Below are positions 1 through 9,921 of a stretch of DNA of 64,000 nucleotides, in pieces; the first letter of the stretch is position 1; each line of letters begins with the position of its first letter. Location of the stretch: assembly GCA_030066985.1 (NCBI GenBank), contig JASJAN010000002.1:217495-281494 (forward strand), given 5' to 3'. The notes beneath the pieces are model-generated. The model had not been told where the DNA came from. It saw only the letters and a program-made list of their open reading frames with translations, and made no database searches. The position numbers and the translations under genes were made by a program. The DNA is from Desulfobacterales bacterium. GTDB taxonomy: Bacteria; Desulfobacterota; Desulfobacteria; Desulfobacterales; JAHEIW01.

Positions 1-1
1 A

Positions 2-3000
2 GCCGAGGTACGGGATCAGTCGCGGCGAACGATCGTCGGACAGGGCCAGGTGCTGGTGGCCCGCAAACCGTTTAAGGTATATGCCTGGTTGGATCGCGGC
101 CACTACCAAGTCGGCGATACGATCCGGGCCAGTTTCAAAGCCCAGACCCTCAGCCAGAGCCCGGTTAGCGGAAAGGGACGGCTCAAGCTGCTGCGCATTA
201 CCTACCCAAACGATCAACCCCGGGAAGACGAAGTGGCTAGCTGGGATTTGAACACCGACGAGCAGGGCGAAGCCGGCATGCAGATTCAGGCTTCCCGTTC
301 CGGTCAATACCGGTTGTCCTATAGCGTTCGCGATGCCAAAGGGCATGCCATCGAAGGGGGCTACATTTTTACGGTGCGCGGTGCGGGCGATGACGGTGCC
401 GGCTACCGATTTGCCAAGATCGAACTCATCGCCGACAAAGCCGAATATGCGCCCGGAGACACGGTCCGGCTGCAGATCAATACGGATCAAAAAGGTGCTA
501 CGGTGGTATTGTTTGTGCGCCCGGTAAACGGCATCTATTTAGCGCCCAGAGTCATCACACCCGTTGGTAAGAGCGCCCGGGAAACGATACAGATTTCAAA
601 AAAGGATATGCCCAATTTTTTTGTAGAGGCGTTTACGGTATATGGCGGCAAGGTGCACACCGAGATCCGTGAAATTGTGGTGCCTCCCGAAAAGAGGGTA
701 CTGAGCGTCAGCGTGGCACCTGCCCATCAAGATTATCGGCCCGGCCAAACCGCTAAACTCAAGGTTCAGCTAACCGATTATAATGGTGAGCCCTTTCAGG
801 GCTCAGCGGTCATCAGTGTTTATGACCGCGCCGTCGAATATATTTCCGGCGGCTCCAATGTACCCGAGATTCGCTCATTTTTCTGGAAATGGCGGCGTCA
901 GCATCAATCCTATCGAGAATCCAATCTCACTCGCTGGTTTGCCAACCTGCTTAAAAAAGATGAAACCCCCATGAGGCCCATCGGCGTCTTCGGAAATCTC
1001 ATGCAGCCCGTTACGCCTGGAAAGGGAACACGGGACGAACATAAAAAAGCCCGCTCCCAGGCGACCCTTGAGGCAGGAGTTGCCAGAGCCCCGGCGCCGG
1101 CCGAGGCCGGTGAAGCCGCACCCGTTTTACATTCTAAAATGCATGCGGCCGACCGGTTCGCCGACAAGGAGGGTCAGGCTGCAGCACCCGAAGACCTGGC
1201 CCAACCCGAGGTGCGCACCCAATTTGCCGATACGGCTTTCTGGTCAGCCAACATCACCACCGATGCCCAGGGGATGGCAGCGGTTGCCTTTAAAATGCCT
1301 GAAAACCTGACCGGCTGGCAGGCCAAAGTATGGGCCATGGGGCACGGCACCCAGGTCGGCCAGGGGGAAGCCAGGTTGGTGACCCGCAAGGATTTGATTG
1401 TGCGCCTGCAGGCCCCCCGGTTTTTTGTGGAAACCGATGAGGTCGTGCTGTCGGCCAACGTTCACAATTATCTAAAACGGCGCAAATTTGCTAAGGTTTC
1501 ACTGGAACTGGACAGCGGTTGCCTGGTCTTGATCAAAGGCCAGCAACAAACCCAATCGGTCTTTGTCGACGCCAACGGCGAAACACGCGTAGACTGGCGT
1601 GTTAAAGTCATCAAAGAAGGTGAGGCCGTGGTGAGCATGCAGGCGCTCACCGATGAAGAATCCGATGCCATGCAGATGCGCTTTCCAGTCTACGTCCACG
1701 GCATGGTCAAGCAGGTGCCCAAAAGTGGCGTCATCCGCAACGATCAGACCCAGGCCCGGATTCTGTTTAAGGTGCCCGCCGCCCGGCGGGTGGACCAATC
1801 CCGCCTGGAGCTGCGCTATTCACCTACTCTGGCCGGCGCTATGGTGGATGCCCTGCCGTATCTGGTCAGTTATCCTTACGGCTGCACCGAACAAACCTTA
1901 AACCGCTTTTTACCGACGGTGATCACCCAGCAAACCTTAAAACGCATGGGGGTTGATCTGGCCGATATTCAAAACAAACGCACCAATTTAAATGCCCAGG
2001 AAATCGGTGACGACACCCGGCGGGCCGCGCAGTGGCAACGCTATGACCACAACCCGGTGTTTGACGCGGATGAAGTGGCCGCCATGATCACTGCCGGGGT
2101 CAGGCGCCTGATCGCCATGCAGCTTTCCGACGGCGGCTGGGGTTGGTTTAGCGGTTACGGTGAGCGGTCCTATCCCCACACCACCGCCCTGGTCGTTCAT
2201 GGGCTGCAGATCGCCCGACAAAACGGGGTGACCATCTCCGACACGGTTATCGATCGGGGCATTCAGTGGCTCAAAGACTATCAGGCCAAAGAAATCGAGC
2301 GCCTGCGGCTTTGGGACCGCACCCGCAAGAAAGGAAAATCCCAGGCCGACAACCTGGATGCTTTTGTCTACATGGTATTGACCGATGCAGCGGCCGAAAA
2401 TCAAACGATGCGTGCGTACCTGTATCGTGATCGCAAACGGTTGGCGGTATATGCCAAAGCCATGTACGCTCTGGCGCTGGTCACCGTCGAGGATCATGAA
2501 AAGCTGGCCATGGTCATTAAAAATATCGAGCAGTTTCTGGTCATTGATGACGAGAATCAAACGGCTTACCTGGACCTTCCCAACCACCATTACTGGTGGT
2601 ACTGGTACGGCTCCGAATACGAGGCCCACGCCTATTATCTGAAGCTGTTGGCGCGCACCGATCCGGCCGGTAAGAAAGCGCCCGGCCTGGTCAAATATCT
2701 GCTCAACAATCGCAAACATGCTACCTATTGGAACAGTACCCGGGATACGGCCGTGATCGTGGAAGCGTTTGCCGATTATCTGGCCGCCAGCGGTGAGGCT
2801 GCACCGGATCTAACCCTGGACCTCTTTTTTAACGACCAAAAAGTAAAAACCGTCCGGATCAATGCCCAGAACCTGTTTACCTTTGACAACAAATGGGTGC
2901 TGGAAGGCAAACAGATTCCGGGTGGCACCCAGTCTTTGACATTGAAAAAATCAGGCCGGGGTCCGATCTATTTTAATGCCTATCTGGATTATTTTTCCCT

Positions 3001-3502
3001 GGAAGACTTTATCACCAAAGAAGGTCTGGAGATCAAAGTTGAGCGCCGAGTGTTTCGCCTAACAGAAATCGACAAAAAAATTAAAGATGTCGGCTCGCGC
3101 GGGCAGGTAATTGACCGCCGGGTGGAAAAATACGAACGTCAGCCGCTTAAAAATAAGGCCGTCTTGCAAAGCGGCGAGCTGGTTGAAGTTGAGCTGCTCA
3201 TTGACAGCAAAAACGATTATGAATACCTGGTCTTTGAGGACATGAAGGCCGCCGGCTTTGAACCCGTTGAGGTGCGCAGCGGCTATACCGGAAATGAAAT
3301 GGGCGCCTATGTGGAATTTCGCGATCAGAAGGTGGCCTTTTTTGTGCGCCGACTGGCACGCGGCAGGCACAGCGTCAGCTATCGGCTGCGGGCGGAGATC
3401 CCTGGTAAATTCAGTGCGTTGCCCACTAGGGCATATGCCATGTATGCACCGGAGCTGAAGGCCAATTCAGATGAAATTAAGCTGGTCATCCGAGATCAAT
3501 AG
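2..3502 (+). CDS. Bacterial alpha-2-macroglobulin family protein, 5' end outside the window
   Basis: The reading frame is already open at the left edge (from base 2), so only the C-terminal 1166 or so residues are seen; the GTG at 50 is internal. The thioester motif GCTEQ, encoded at about 1880-1894, marks the thioester (TED) domain and assigns it to the protease-trapping branch of bacterial alpha-2-macroglobulins (YfaS-like). Before it lie macroglobulin-like beta domains and an Ala/Pro-rich low-complexity stretch (bases about 1060-1190) that could be the bait region. After it come an alpha-helical TED part and C-terminal beta domains ending in an RRLARGRHSVSYRLRAE segment typical of the family. 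Family role: periplasmic, usually lipid-anchored, covalent trap for foreign proteases. The pbpC gene that often accompanies it is not downstream. Confidence 0.93.
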   Translation, partial: AEVRDQSRRTIVGQGQVLVARKPFKVYAWLDRGHYQVGDTIRASFKAQTLSQSPVSGKGRLKLLRITYPNDQPREDEVASWDLNTDEQGEAGMQIQASRSGQYRLSYSVRDAKGHAIEGGYIFTVRGAGDDGAGYRFAKIELIADKAEYAPGDTVRLQINTDQKGATVVLFVRPVNGIYLAPRVITPVGKSARETIQISKKDMPNFFVEAFTVYGGKVHTEIREIVVPPEKRVLSVSVAPAHQDYRPGQTAKLKVQLTDYNGEPFQGSAVISVYDRAVEYISGGSNVPEIRSFFWKWRRQHQSYRESNLTRWFANLLKKDETPMRPIGVFGNLMQPVTPGKGTRDEHKKARSQATLEAGVARAPAPAEAGEAAPVLHSKMHAADRFADKEGQAAAPEDLAQPEVRTQFADTAFWSANITTDAQGMAAVAFKMPENLTGWQAKVWAMGHGTQVGQGEARLVTRKDLIVRLQAPRFFVETDEVVLSANVHNYLKRRKFAKVSLELDSGCLVLIKGQQQTQSVFVDANGETRVDWRVKVIKEGEAVVSMQALTDEESDAMQMRFPVYVHGMVKQVPKSGVIRNDQTQARILFKVPAARRVDQSRLELRYSPTLAGAMVDALPYLVSYPYGCTEQTLNRFLPTVITQQTLKRMGVDLADIQNKRTNLNAQEIGDDTRRAAQWQRYDHNPVFDADEVAAMITAGVRRLIAMQLSDGGWGWFSGYGERSYPHTTALVVHGLQIARQNGVTISDTVIDRGIQWLKDYQAKEIERLRLWDRTRKKGKSQADNLDAFVYMVLTDAAAENQTMRAYLYRDRKRLAVYAKAMYALALVTVEDHEKLAMVIKNIEQFLVIDDENQTAYLDLPNHHYWWYWYGSEYEAHAYYLKLLARTDPAGKKAPGLVKYLLNNRKHATYWNSTRDTAVIVEAFADYLAASGEAAPDLTLDLFFNDQKVKTVRINAQNLFTFDNKWVLEGKQIPGGTQSLTLKKSGRGPIYFNAYLDYFSLEDFITKEGLEIKVERRVFRLTEIDKKIKDVGSRGQVIDRRVEKYERQPLKNKAVLQSGELVEVELLIDSKNDYEYLVFEDMKAAGFEPVEVRSGYTGNEMGAYVEFRDQKVAFFVRRLARGRHSVSYRLRAEIPGKFSALPTRAYAMYAPELKANSDEIKLVIRDQ

Positions 3503-3720
3503 GATCCTTGGCGACCACCGATGTACCCAGTGGCTGGCAACCTATTGTATTTGCTTTTGATATGAACCATCAACGCCTTGGGGTGAAAACGAATCGGGCC
3601 ATAAACGGATGATTATACCAAAGGGTGGGGGATTTCACAGGGTGAGTGACAACGGTCCACGAGAATAACTGGGTACAGGTGACCTGTCTCAATTGCCAAA
3701 TGAGGCCATAAATACGCTGC
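3503..3720. other. Intergenic, no gene seen
   Basis: Tail-to-tail gap between the macroglobulin gene and a minus-strand hypothetical gene. Short frames here have no ribosome site or recognisable sequence. No strong terminator hairpin was found. Confidence 0.5.
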
Positions 3721-4059
3721 TTAAAAGCGAGGCATATGCAGCTTGTCGATATGGTGTTTGTTTTCCCTGACAAAATGGTTCACGTAAGGCGGAATCACCG
3801 AACGGTCTAAATAATCCTTGAAATCGGCTTCTATTTTCGCCTTGGGCACGCTGGCCACCGGCCAGTCTTCGGCAGATTTGCAGAAAACATCGTATTCGCT
3901 GTGTCCTGTCACGCGCGAGATTTTATACAAATAATACTCCATTGAATTCTGATGTTTCTTGATCTGTCGGGCATTTAACTTATACAGGGCCACCAGTCCC
4001 ATACCTGCCAGAAGTCCAAAACACACATTGCCAACGCCGTTTATAATATCTGCAAACAT
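3721..4059 (-). CDS. Hypothetical small membrane-anchored protein
   Basis: About 112 residues. An N-terminal hydrophobic segment (NGVGNVCFGLLAGMGLVALY, about residues 6-25) is followed by a basic, hydrophilic cytoplasmic-looking part, so one membrane anchor is likely. The chosen ATG at 4059 has a GGGAG ribosome site 7 bases upstream; the frame stays open to an ATG at 4092 and a GTG at 4104, both without a clear site. No family recognised. It is a single gene in a gene-poor area, with a 567-base gap upstream. Confidence 0.6.
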   Translation of the reverse strand: MFADIINGVGNVCFGLLAGMGLVALYKLNARQIKKHQNSMEYYLYKISRVTGHSEYDVFCKSAEDWPVASVPKAKIEADFKDYLDRSVIPPYVNHFVRENKHHIDKLHMPRF

Positions 4060-4104
4060 CACACTATCTCCCAAAACATTGTTCTCCGACATATATATCA
4101 GCAC

Positions 4105-4671
4105 TATCTGGTGTAATTTTTAGACATTTATACAGATTCCATCTTTCGGCAGCCGGACTATGCTGCAAAGAACTGGATTCTGCCAAAATGCCAGAGGTAT
4201 ATGATAAGCACGAATTTAAAAATGCAAATCATATGCCATTTCAACCGCCCGCCGCATCAGAAGTGATTCAATCGGCCAAAAGGGTCTGGATAGCATTTAT
4301 CTTGCTGAGAGTGAGAACGCGCTAAGTGGCTTAGCCATGCAAACCGCCAGCAGTGGGCGGATATCCAGCGCGCCCGATCTCCCGAATCGTTTCGTTTGAC
4401 ATCGCCAATGGCCTAGCTCGCTGCATTGCCATATAATGTGAAAATCCGTCAAATTCCGAACCCTAAGGCTGCTGCGCATCGTCAGGTTTTTGGCGAAATA
4501 TAATGCTAAAAGACTCAAAACCTCCGTTTCATTGTATTTTTGAGTTAAGGTGTATTATCGAAATAGCTTGCCTGAGGCGACTTTGATGCTTAAGATTCCC
4601 AATAGATTCAATCTGATGGAAGGGTGCTGACGGCACCCGATGGCATTTCACTCTAAGGAAGGATTTGGCTC
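4105..4671. other. Intergenic region upstream of the SLC13 gene
   Basis: No supported gene. There is an inverted repeat at about 4513-4549 (ACTCAAAA ... TTTTGAGT), and a GGGTGC-TGACG-GCACCC hairpin at about 4621-4638 in what would be the leader of the carrier gene. The minus-strand frame at 4297-4518 has no ribosome site and no recognisable protein features. Confidence 0.45.
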
Positions 4672-7032
4672 GTGACGCCGGAAATTGTGCTGGTATTGTC
4701 GATCCTGGCCGTAGCGATCGTATTTTTGATCAGCGAATGGCTCCCGATGGAGGTCACCGCCCTGCTGGCGCTGGGGGCTGTGGCCTTAACCGGTCTGGTT
4801 AGCCCGGTTGAAGCGCTGGCCGGATTTAGCAACCCGGCGGTTGTTACCGTGTGGGCGGTTTTCATTCTAAGCGGCGGTTTAACCCGAACCGGCGTTGCCA
4901 ATGTCATCGGTCGATTTGTGCTGCGCCTGGCGGGCAACAGTCAAACAATTATGGTTATCGTCATCATGATCACCGCCGGTGTGATGTCGGCCATTATGAA
5001 CAATGTGGCGGTGGCCGCCCTGATGCTGCCGGTGGTCATGGATATCGCCCGCCACACCGGCAGCGCGCCCTCCCGGTTGTTGATGCCCCTGGCATATGGT
5101 TCGCTGCTCGGCGGTCTCACCACCCAGATCGGCACGCCCCCCAACATCCTGGTCACCAATGCCCTGCAGGATGCAGGGCTTGAGCCTTACTCATTCTTTG
5201 ATTTTACGCCTATCGGCCTGGTGATTATGTTTGGCGGCATTGCGGTAATGACCTTTATCGGCCGTTACCTTCTGCCGCAACGCGATGTGGCCAAGGAATC
5301 ATCCCGCACCAATACGGTGGACTGGGGGTCCGATGACGATTCAGGAGAGCAATTGTTTAAAGTACGAATTCCAGCGGACTCAAATCTGATCAACAAGACC
5401 CTGGCTGACAGCCGTATGGGATCTGTTTTGGGCTGGAATGTGATTGGTATTACCCGCAAGGAGCGCACTGTTTTGGCCCCCGGCCCCACTGATGTTTTAC
5501 AGGCCGATGACCTGTTGACCGTTGAAGGCCGTATTGAAAATTTAGATGACATGAAAAACTGGCAGCAGTTAATTGTGGAAGATAAAAAAATCGATGTTAC
5601 CGAGCCCTATTCAGATGAGATCAAAATCGGTGAAGTGCACCTGCCGCCCGCTTCCCAGTACATCGGCAAGACCCTAAATGTTTTGGGTTTTCGCGATCAA
5701 TTCGGCGCCAATGTGCTGGCCATACACCGTAACGGCAGCACCAAACGCACCCATCTGTCGGATGAACCTCTGCTGCCGAATGATCGACTGCTGGTGGCAG
5801 GGCAACAGGAGCGCCTGGAGCAGCTCGGGAAAAAATCCGGTTTCGATCAATTTCGTTTTGTCCCCCGGCAGGAACTGATCGATGTCTTTCACCTGCATGA
5901 GCGCCTGATGGTCATGCGGGTGCCGCCGGATTCACCGCTGGCCGGAAAAACACTTAAACAGAGCCGTTTGGGAGATGCGCTCGGCAGCCGAGTTTTGGGT
6001 ATCATGCGGGGCAATGATCCCATCGTGATGCCCGAGCCTCACGAAATCCTGCAGGCTGGTGATCGGCTGGCGGTCGAAGGGCGTCTGCGGGATTTTAAAG
6101 AGTTGGGTGACCTTGAAAAGCTACAAATTGAAAGACGCACCCGTCCGGATATCCAGTCATTGGTAACAGACAATGTGGGCGTGGTTGAGGTCATCCTATC
6201 CCCCCAGACGACGCTGGTGGGCAAAACCCTGCGCCAGCTAAACTTCCGCGAAAAATACGGTTTAAATGTACTGGCCATATGGCGTGGTGGAAAGGCTTTT
6301 CGGTCGGATTTGCGGGATATGGACCTGCGCTTCGGAGATGCCATCCTACTGCTGGGCCCGCGCAATAAACTCCAGCTGCTGGGCCGCGAGCCGGATTTTG
6401 TGGTCCTGACGGAAATGGCGCAACGGGAAGTGCGTCAGGAAAAGATGAACATCTCGATTTTGATCATGGCCGCGGTGCTGTTTCCGGTGATTATGGGCTG
6501 GGTGCCCATTTACATTGCTGCCGTGGTCGGGGCTGCTGTGATGGTTATGTGCGGTTGTCTGACCATGGAAGAAGCCTATCGGCAGATTGAATGGAAGGCT
6601 GTTTTTCTGATCGCCGGTATGCTGCCGCTGGGCACGGCCCTGGATCAGACCGGCGCTGCCCGGATGATCGCCGAAGGGGTAGTCGCACTGGTGGGTCCTT
6701 TCGGGCCCACGGCGGTGATGTTCGGCCTGGTGAGCCTCACCTTTGCAGCCACCTGTTTTGTGCCCACGGCCGCCCTGGTGGTTTTAATGGCGCCCATCGT
6801 TTTAAATACCGCCGCCACATTGGGCCTGTCGCCGCATGCCCTGCTCATGGGGGTGGCCATGGCCGCTTCGGCCAGTTTTATGACCCCCATATCGCACCCG
6901 GCCAACATCCTGGTGATGGGGCCGGGGGGCTATCGTTTTTTGGATTATATCAAAGTCGGCGGTCTGCTGACCCTGGTCGTTTTACTGATCATTGTTTTTG
7001 TTTTGCCGTTTTTCTGGCCGCTGACCGGATGA
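4672..7032 (+). CDS. SLC13/DASS-family anion permease with RCK_C (TrkA-C) domains
   Basis: 786 residues. Two hydrophobic blocks (about 1-200 and 590-786) flank a soluble insert of about 380 residues. The insert contains four repeats of the TrkA-C/RCK_C type, each beginning near a phrase such as NLINKTLADSRMG, YIGKTLNVLGFR, PLAGKTLKQSRLG or LVGKTLRQLNFR and ending with GDxLxVEG or LLLGP. Family knowledge: divalent-anion (sulfate, di- or tricarboxylate, or inorganic anion) uptake in the inner membrane, with the RCK domains regulatory. The membrane half contains NNVAVAALMLPV and TTQIGTPPNILVTNA, conserved substrate/sodium-site type segments. It starts at GTG 4672 with AAGGAAGG upstream. Substrate cannot be told from sequence; sulfate is only a guess. 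It stands alone. Confidence 0.9.
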   Translation: MTPEIVLVLSILAVAIVFLISEWLPMEVTALLALGAVALTGLVSPVEALAGFSNPAVVTVWAVFILSGGLTRTGVANVIGRFVLRLAGNSQTIMVIVIMITAGVMSAIMNNVAVAALMLPVVMDIARHTGSAPSRLLMPLAYGSLLGGLTTQIGTPPNILVTNALQDAGLEPYSFFDFTPIGLVIMFGGIAVMTFIGRYLLPQRDVAKESSRTNTVDWGSDDDSGEQLFKVRIPADSNLINKTLADSRMGSVLGWNVIGITRKERTVLAPGPTDVLQADDLLTVEGRIENLDDMKNWQQLIVEDKKIDVTEPYSDEIKIGEVHLPPASQYIGKTLNVLGFRDQFGANVLAIHRNGSTKRTHLSDEPLLPNDRLLVAGQQERLEQLGKKSGFDQFRFVPRQELIDVFHLHERLMVMRVPPDSPLAGKTLKQSRLGDALGSRVLGIMRGNDPIVMPEPHEILQAGDRLAVEGRLRDFKELGDLEKLQIERRTRPDIQSLVTDNVGVVEVILSPQTTLVGKTLRQLNFREKYGLNVLAIWRGGKAFRSDLRDMDLRFGDAILLLGPRNKLQLLGREPDFVVLTEMAQREVRQEKMNISILIMAAVLFPVIMGWVPIYIAAVVGAAVMVMCGCLTMEEAYRQIEWKAVFLIAGMLPLGTALDQTGAARMIAEGVVALVGPFGPTAVMFGLVSLTFAATCFVPTAALVVLMAPIVLNTAATLGLSPHALLMGVAMAASASFMTPISHPANILVMGPGGYRFLDYIKVGGLLTLVVLLIIVFVLPFFWPLTG

Positions 7033-7573
7033 TAGCGCATTAGGAAAATTGCAGCGCGTACACCGCAGCTAACGCCCCTTTGTATGTTTCCCCCTTTTTA
7101 ACAAACGCGCTGCGGCTTACTCACCGTGGCGGGTATACTGGCGGCAAACGCCAACTATCGGATAACCAATGGTTCGCACCGATAGGTCCCCCGATTTGCC
7201 GCTAGACAGCGCCCAACCCTTGAATTGATATTAATTGACTACACAAAAATCGCTAAGATCCCGGGCCGGCAAGTTCGTTGGTGTTTACAGGTCGGGCCCG
7301 ATATTCATCTATAACGAACAGCAAATCCATCAAAACGGCGAATGATTTCTAGCCGCAAATCTGATGATCGGCAAAACAACAACATGACAATCGATTCGAA
7401 TATCGGCTTTATCATCCGATCGAACCATCAATTCATTGACCGACAGCCTGATCATTTAGACTTTATGGTTATGCCCGGCAGAATTGTATAGTGGGAGCAA
7501 ACATTAGAAGGGATGAAGGGGGATAACCTAACCCAAACCAGAGACAAAGCAGAATTGGCAAAGAACTTGTGTT
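7033..7573. other. Long gene-poor stretch
   Basis: No supported gene. A 7-base inverted repeat CTATCGG ... CCGATAG lies at about 7156-7186. The composition is mixed and no frame shows coding character on either strand. Confidence 0.4.
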
Positions 7574-7753
7574 TTAGGCGTCGGCTTCTTTAAAACCTTC
7601 CTCTGTCCGGAATAGTTTATCCCCCTTGTAGGCTTCATGCTGACGGGTGATTTTAAGCTCCTTATCAGAATATGCGATGATAAGCGCTCGTGGCTTAGGA
7701 CAGCCATGCAGCATGATAGATGTCACCGTAGCAAAAGATCGCAGGGGTTTCAA
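7574..7753 (-). CDS. Small hypothetical ORF, 59 codons, possible gene remnant
   Basis: Reading on the minus strand from a TTG at 7753 (or ATG at 7714) gives a protein ending in KLFRTEEGFKEADA, with a segment CPKPRALIIAYSDKELKITR. Its amino acid composition looks natural and unlike the surrounding noise. There is no ribosome site for either start, so it may be the 3' remnant of a longer gene whose front is lost. No family recognised. It lies between the SLC13 gene and the frameshifted secreted-protein gene. Confidence 0.3.
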   Translation of the reverse strand: MKPLRSFATVTSIMLHGCPKPRALIIAYSDKELKITRQHEAYKGDKLFRTEEGFKEADA

Positions 7754-7781
7754 GAAAATAATTATATATAATCAAATATTT

Positions 7782-7815
7782 ACAGCATTTGACAGCATTT
7801 GACAGCATTTGACAG
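7782..7815. repeat. Short tandem repeat, 10-base unit
   Basis: The unit CAGCATTTGA occurs about three and a half times in a row, starting after an AT-rich run. The period is close to one DNA helical turn. It lies between the small ORF and the terminator of the secreted-protein gene. Confidence 0.7.
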
Positions 7816-7861
7816 ATAGAATCCTGAAAAACTGTAAAATTGCTAAAACCTGTAATAAATA

Positions 7862-7893
7862 AACAGGAGGCATCCGTAAGAATGCCTCCTGTT
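7862..7893 (-). terminator. Intrinsic terminator of the secreted-protein gene
   Basis: Perfect 12-base-pair stem (AACAGGAGGCAT / ATGCCTCCTGTT, loop 7874-7881). On the minus strand it is followed by TTATTTATTA, so it fits termination of the minus-strand gene ending at 7978. Confidence 0.75.
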
Positions 7894-7977
7894 GTTTATC
7901 CTGGGTATTTGTCATTGCTGTTGGCTGGCAATCGGTTATACAAAGACCGTTTGCCGGCAATGGCAATTATTTGCCGG

Positions 7978-8813
7978 TTACCGCGGATCCGCCTGTAGGA
8001 TCCGAACCTTCGGGCTGAGCACATCATAGTACACCACTACCGCCGGCAGAAAATTACCGTCACGCTTGGCGTCATAGCCGGCGACCACCGTCTGACGCTG
8101 ATACACCGGCGATAAGTTGCCGAAACCGTCTTCAGTCATAAAGGGTTCAGCAATAAATCCACCGTCGCGGAAGCGCAGCAGCCCCTGTTCGATGGCTTCG
8201 CCGGTGGTGTTGGTGTAGCTGCGGTCCTCGACGATCTCACCCTGGTACTCGAACAGGATGATGGGGCGCTCGTCGGGCCCGTTGTCCGCCTTGTATTCTT
8301 CAGCAGCAAACGGCGATCCGGCCTGCGACACGTAATCACAGGAGCCGTCAAAGTGGATGCCGGTGTTCTGGCCTTCGGCCATGTACTTGTCGTTGACCTG
8401 CACGTAACCGGCACCTGAGACGCGCACGAAGAACACGCACGCCAGCACCTCGGCCGTGTTCTGGTCCACCAAGAACATGTAGGCCGCCCGGTACCCGGTG
8501 CGCTCGCCCGAGATCCAGCCCGTGTTGCCGCCGGTATTGACCTTGAAAGAGCTCTCCACAGTCCGGTGCCAGTAGCCAGGTCGTTTAAGATGATGGTAAA
8601 GGCTTCTTTGGGAAGGCCCCTGCCGTTGAAGGTCTCATTCTTAATCTGTTCTTCGATACACGGCCCGCCGGGTACAGCCCAACCATTGTTAGCCAGCCCC
8701 CCGACAACCAGGATGCTAAGGAGCATCAAGAGCATGATTTTAGCGAACAGCAACCGGGTTGGCGCCGTGACAATTTGAACAGTTACTAAATCCATTTGCT
8801 TTGCGAAATTCAT
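7978..8813 (-). pseudogene. Secreted hypothetical protein gene broken by a frameshift
   Basis: Two overlapping minus-strand frames make one protein of about 278 residues. The first (start ATG 8813, GGAGGT ribosome site 7 bases upstream) carries an N-terminal signal peptide (LLFAKIMLLMLLSILVVGG) and then a mature region with GPCIEEQIKNETFNGRG. Its natural-looking sequence stops near 8588 and gives way to Arg/Ser/Ala-rich nonsense. The other frame becomes natural at the same place (YWHRTVESSFKV onward) and runs to 7978, ending with a terminator. Joining them needs a -1 shift, or one missing base, at about 8583-8595. The downstream part is beta-rich with no recognised family. Causes could be true decay, a sequence error, or slippage at C-TTA-AAC (8583-8589). 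Confidence 0.7.
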
Positions 8814-8828
8814 TTTAAAGACCTCCAT

Positions 8829-9629
8829 TTCATGTTGCAGAAGTCAATTTTTGAAAAGTTCTTCCTCAACGCCAGTGTCTTTGAACACGAAGCGCTTTAA
8901 AAGCACGGGTCACTAAAAACGGCTGCTAATCGGTAATGGGTTCTTGCTGCGCGGCAATCCGTATGCAACTGCAATTTTCTGGGACAGAATTGGCACCGCA
9001 TGCAGCGTGAATGACCGTTGGTGTTGCCGAAACGGTCTCGGTTTTAAGGGGGCAAACGATCCATGCAGATCATACGAGATCTTGGACCGGACGCAGATCG
9101 GGAGATGTCCCTGAACGCCCGTCCTATAAGGACCGCAAGGGGCATGTTGCCGTACATGTAGAGCAAAAAGCATTCCACAAAAAGGCAGATATAAATTAAT
9201 ACAAAAATATCAGTGGTTTTATTGTGGGGTTGGGTTGAAACCGCGGTCAGTAGACAAATAAAGCGTGTGATTTAGTGAACGGCTAATTATAGGTTTCGAA
9301 TACAAAACCATACAGGCAGTTTAAGATGAAAACGAAAATCAAACTGGCGAGCCGTAAAAAAACATGACTGGCTGTGTAAGGAGGAATTTTTTTTCAAACA
9401 CATACACGCCGAAAAATACGGCTTAGTTTTGACTCTATTTTAGAGCATTTTACACATCTTTGACAATTTTCAAAAAAGTACCTCACACAGGCGGCTTTAT
9501 CATTTAAAGCTTAACGTCAGGGGGTTCGTTTGGCTATTTTAGAAAATAACCATAAAGAAAAACAAGACATTTACCGATACTAGAGTAGGCCAAAAGCCAA
9601 GAGAAGTTTTCCACAAAAATATAAAATTA
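8829..9629. other. Gene-poor stretch upstream of the HTH gene
   Basis: No supported gene in 800 bases. It includes an AAGGAGG ribosome-site-like sequence at about 9380 with no start codon at the right distance. Frames at 8913-9173 (minus) and 9011-9199 (plus) lack ribosome sites and look like chance frames. Confidence 0.4.
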
Positions 9630-9639
9630 GGTGGTATTT

Positions 9640-9921
9640 ATGATCAACGATCATATCGTACAACGCAGAAGCGGTGAAGATCGGCGCAAAAAAAGCGACA
9701 GACGCAGCGGGTTTGATAGACGTAACGCAAGCTTTGCCAATGGTTTTGATGATACCAGCGAAGAAAATGTGTATACCACCAAAGAAGCCTGTGAGTACCT
9801 GAAAATATCACGCCCTACCTACCTTAAGTATATCGCTGAAGGCCGTATCAGGGCCATTAAAGTCGGCCGCGGCTGGCGTACCCTTAAAACCGAACTGGAC
9901 CGATTTTTACGCGGAGACTGA
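9640..9921 (+). CDS. Small excisionase/MerR-like HTH DNA-binding protein
   Basis: 93 residues. The C-terminal half (YTTKEACEYLKISRPTYLKY through GRGWRTLKTELDRFLRG) is a clear helix-turn-helix of the excisionase (HTH_17, SinI/BldC-like) family: recognition helix plus a wing. The N-terminal part is a charged arginine-rich repeat (RRSGEDRRKKSDRRSGFDRR), a lead-in seen in several Desulfobacterota regulators. Start ATG 9640 follows an AGGTGG site; a GTG at 9631 overlaps that site and is less likely. No phage or integrase gene is nearby, so a regulator is more likely than a true excisionase. Target unknown. Confidence 0.8.
   Translation: MINDHIVQRRSGEDRRKKSDRRSGFDRRNASFANGFDDTSEENVYTTKEACEYLKISRPTYLKYIAEGRIRAIKVGRGWRTLKTELDRFLRGD

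Noticed and set aside
1988..2719. A 243-codon minus-strand open frame opposite the macroglobulin gene.
   Set aside because: It is the antisense shadow of a strongly coding region; there is no ribosome site and no family match.
4297..4518. A minus-strand 73-codon frame between two genes.
   Set aside because: No ribosome site; composition not protein-like.
9011..9199. A 62-codon plus-strand frame, with another at 8913-9173 on the minus strand.
   Set aside because: No ribosome site, no protein-like pattern, and the two conflict.
9640..9921. An excisionase-like protein suggested an integrated element.
   Set aside because: No integrase, attachment-site repeat, tRNA or phage gene is nearby; the family also contains ordinary regulators.
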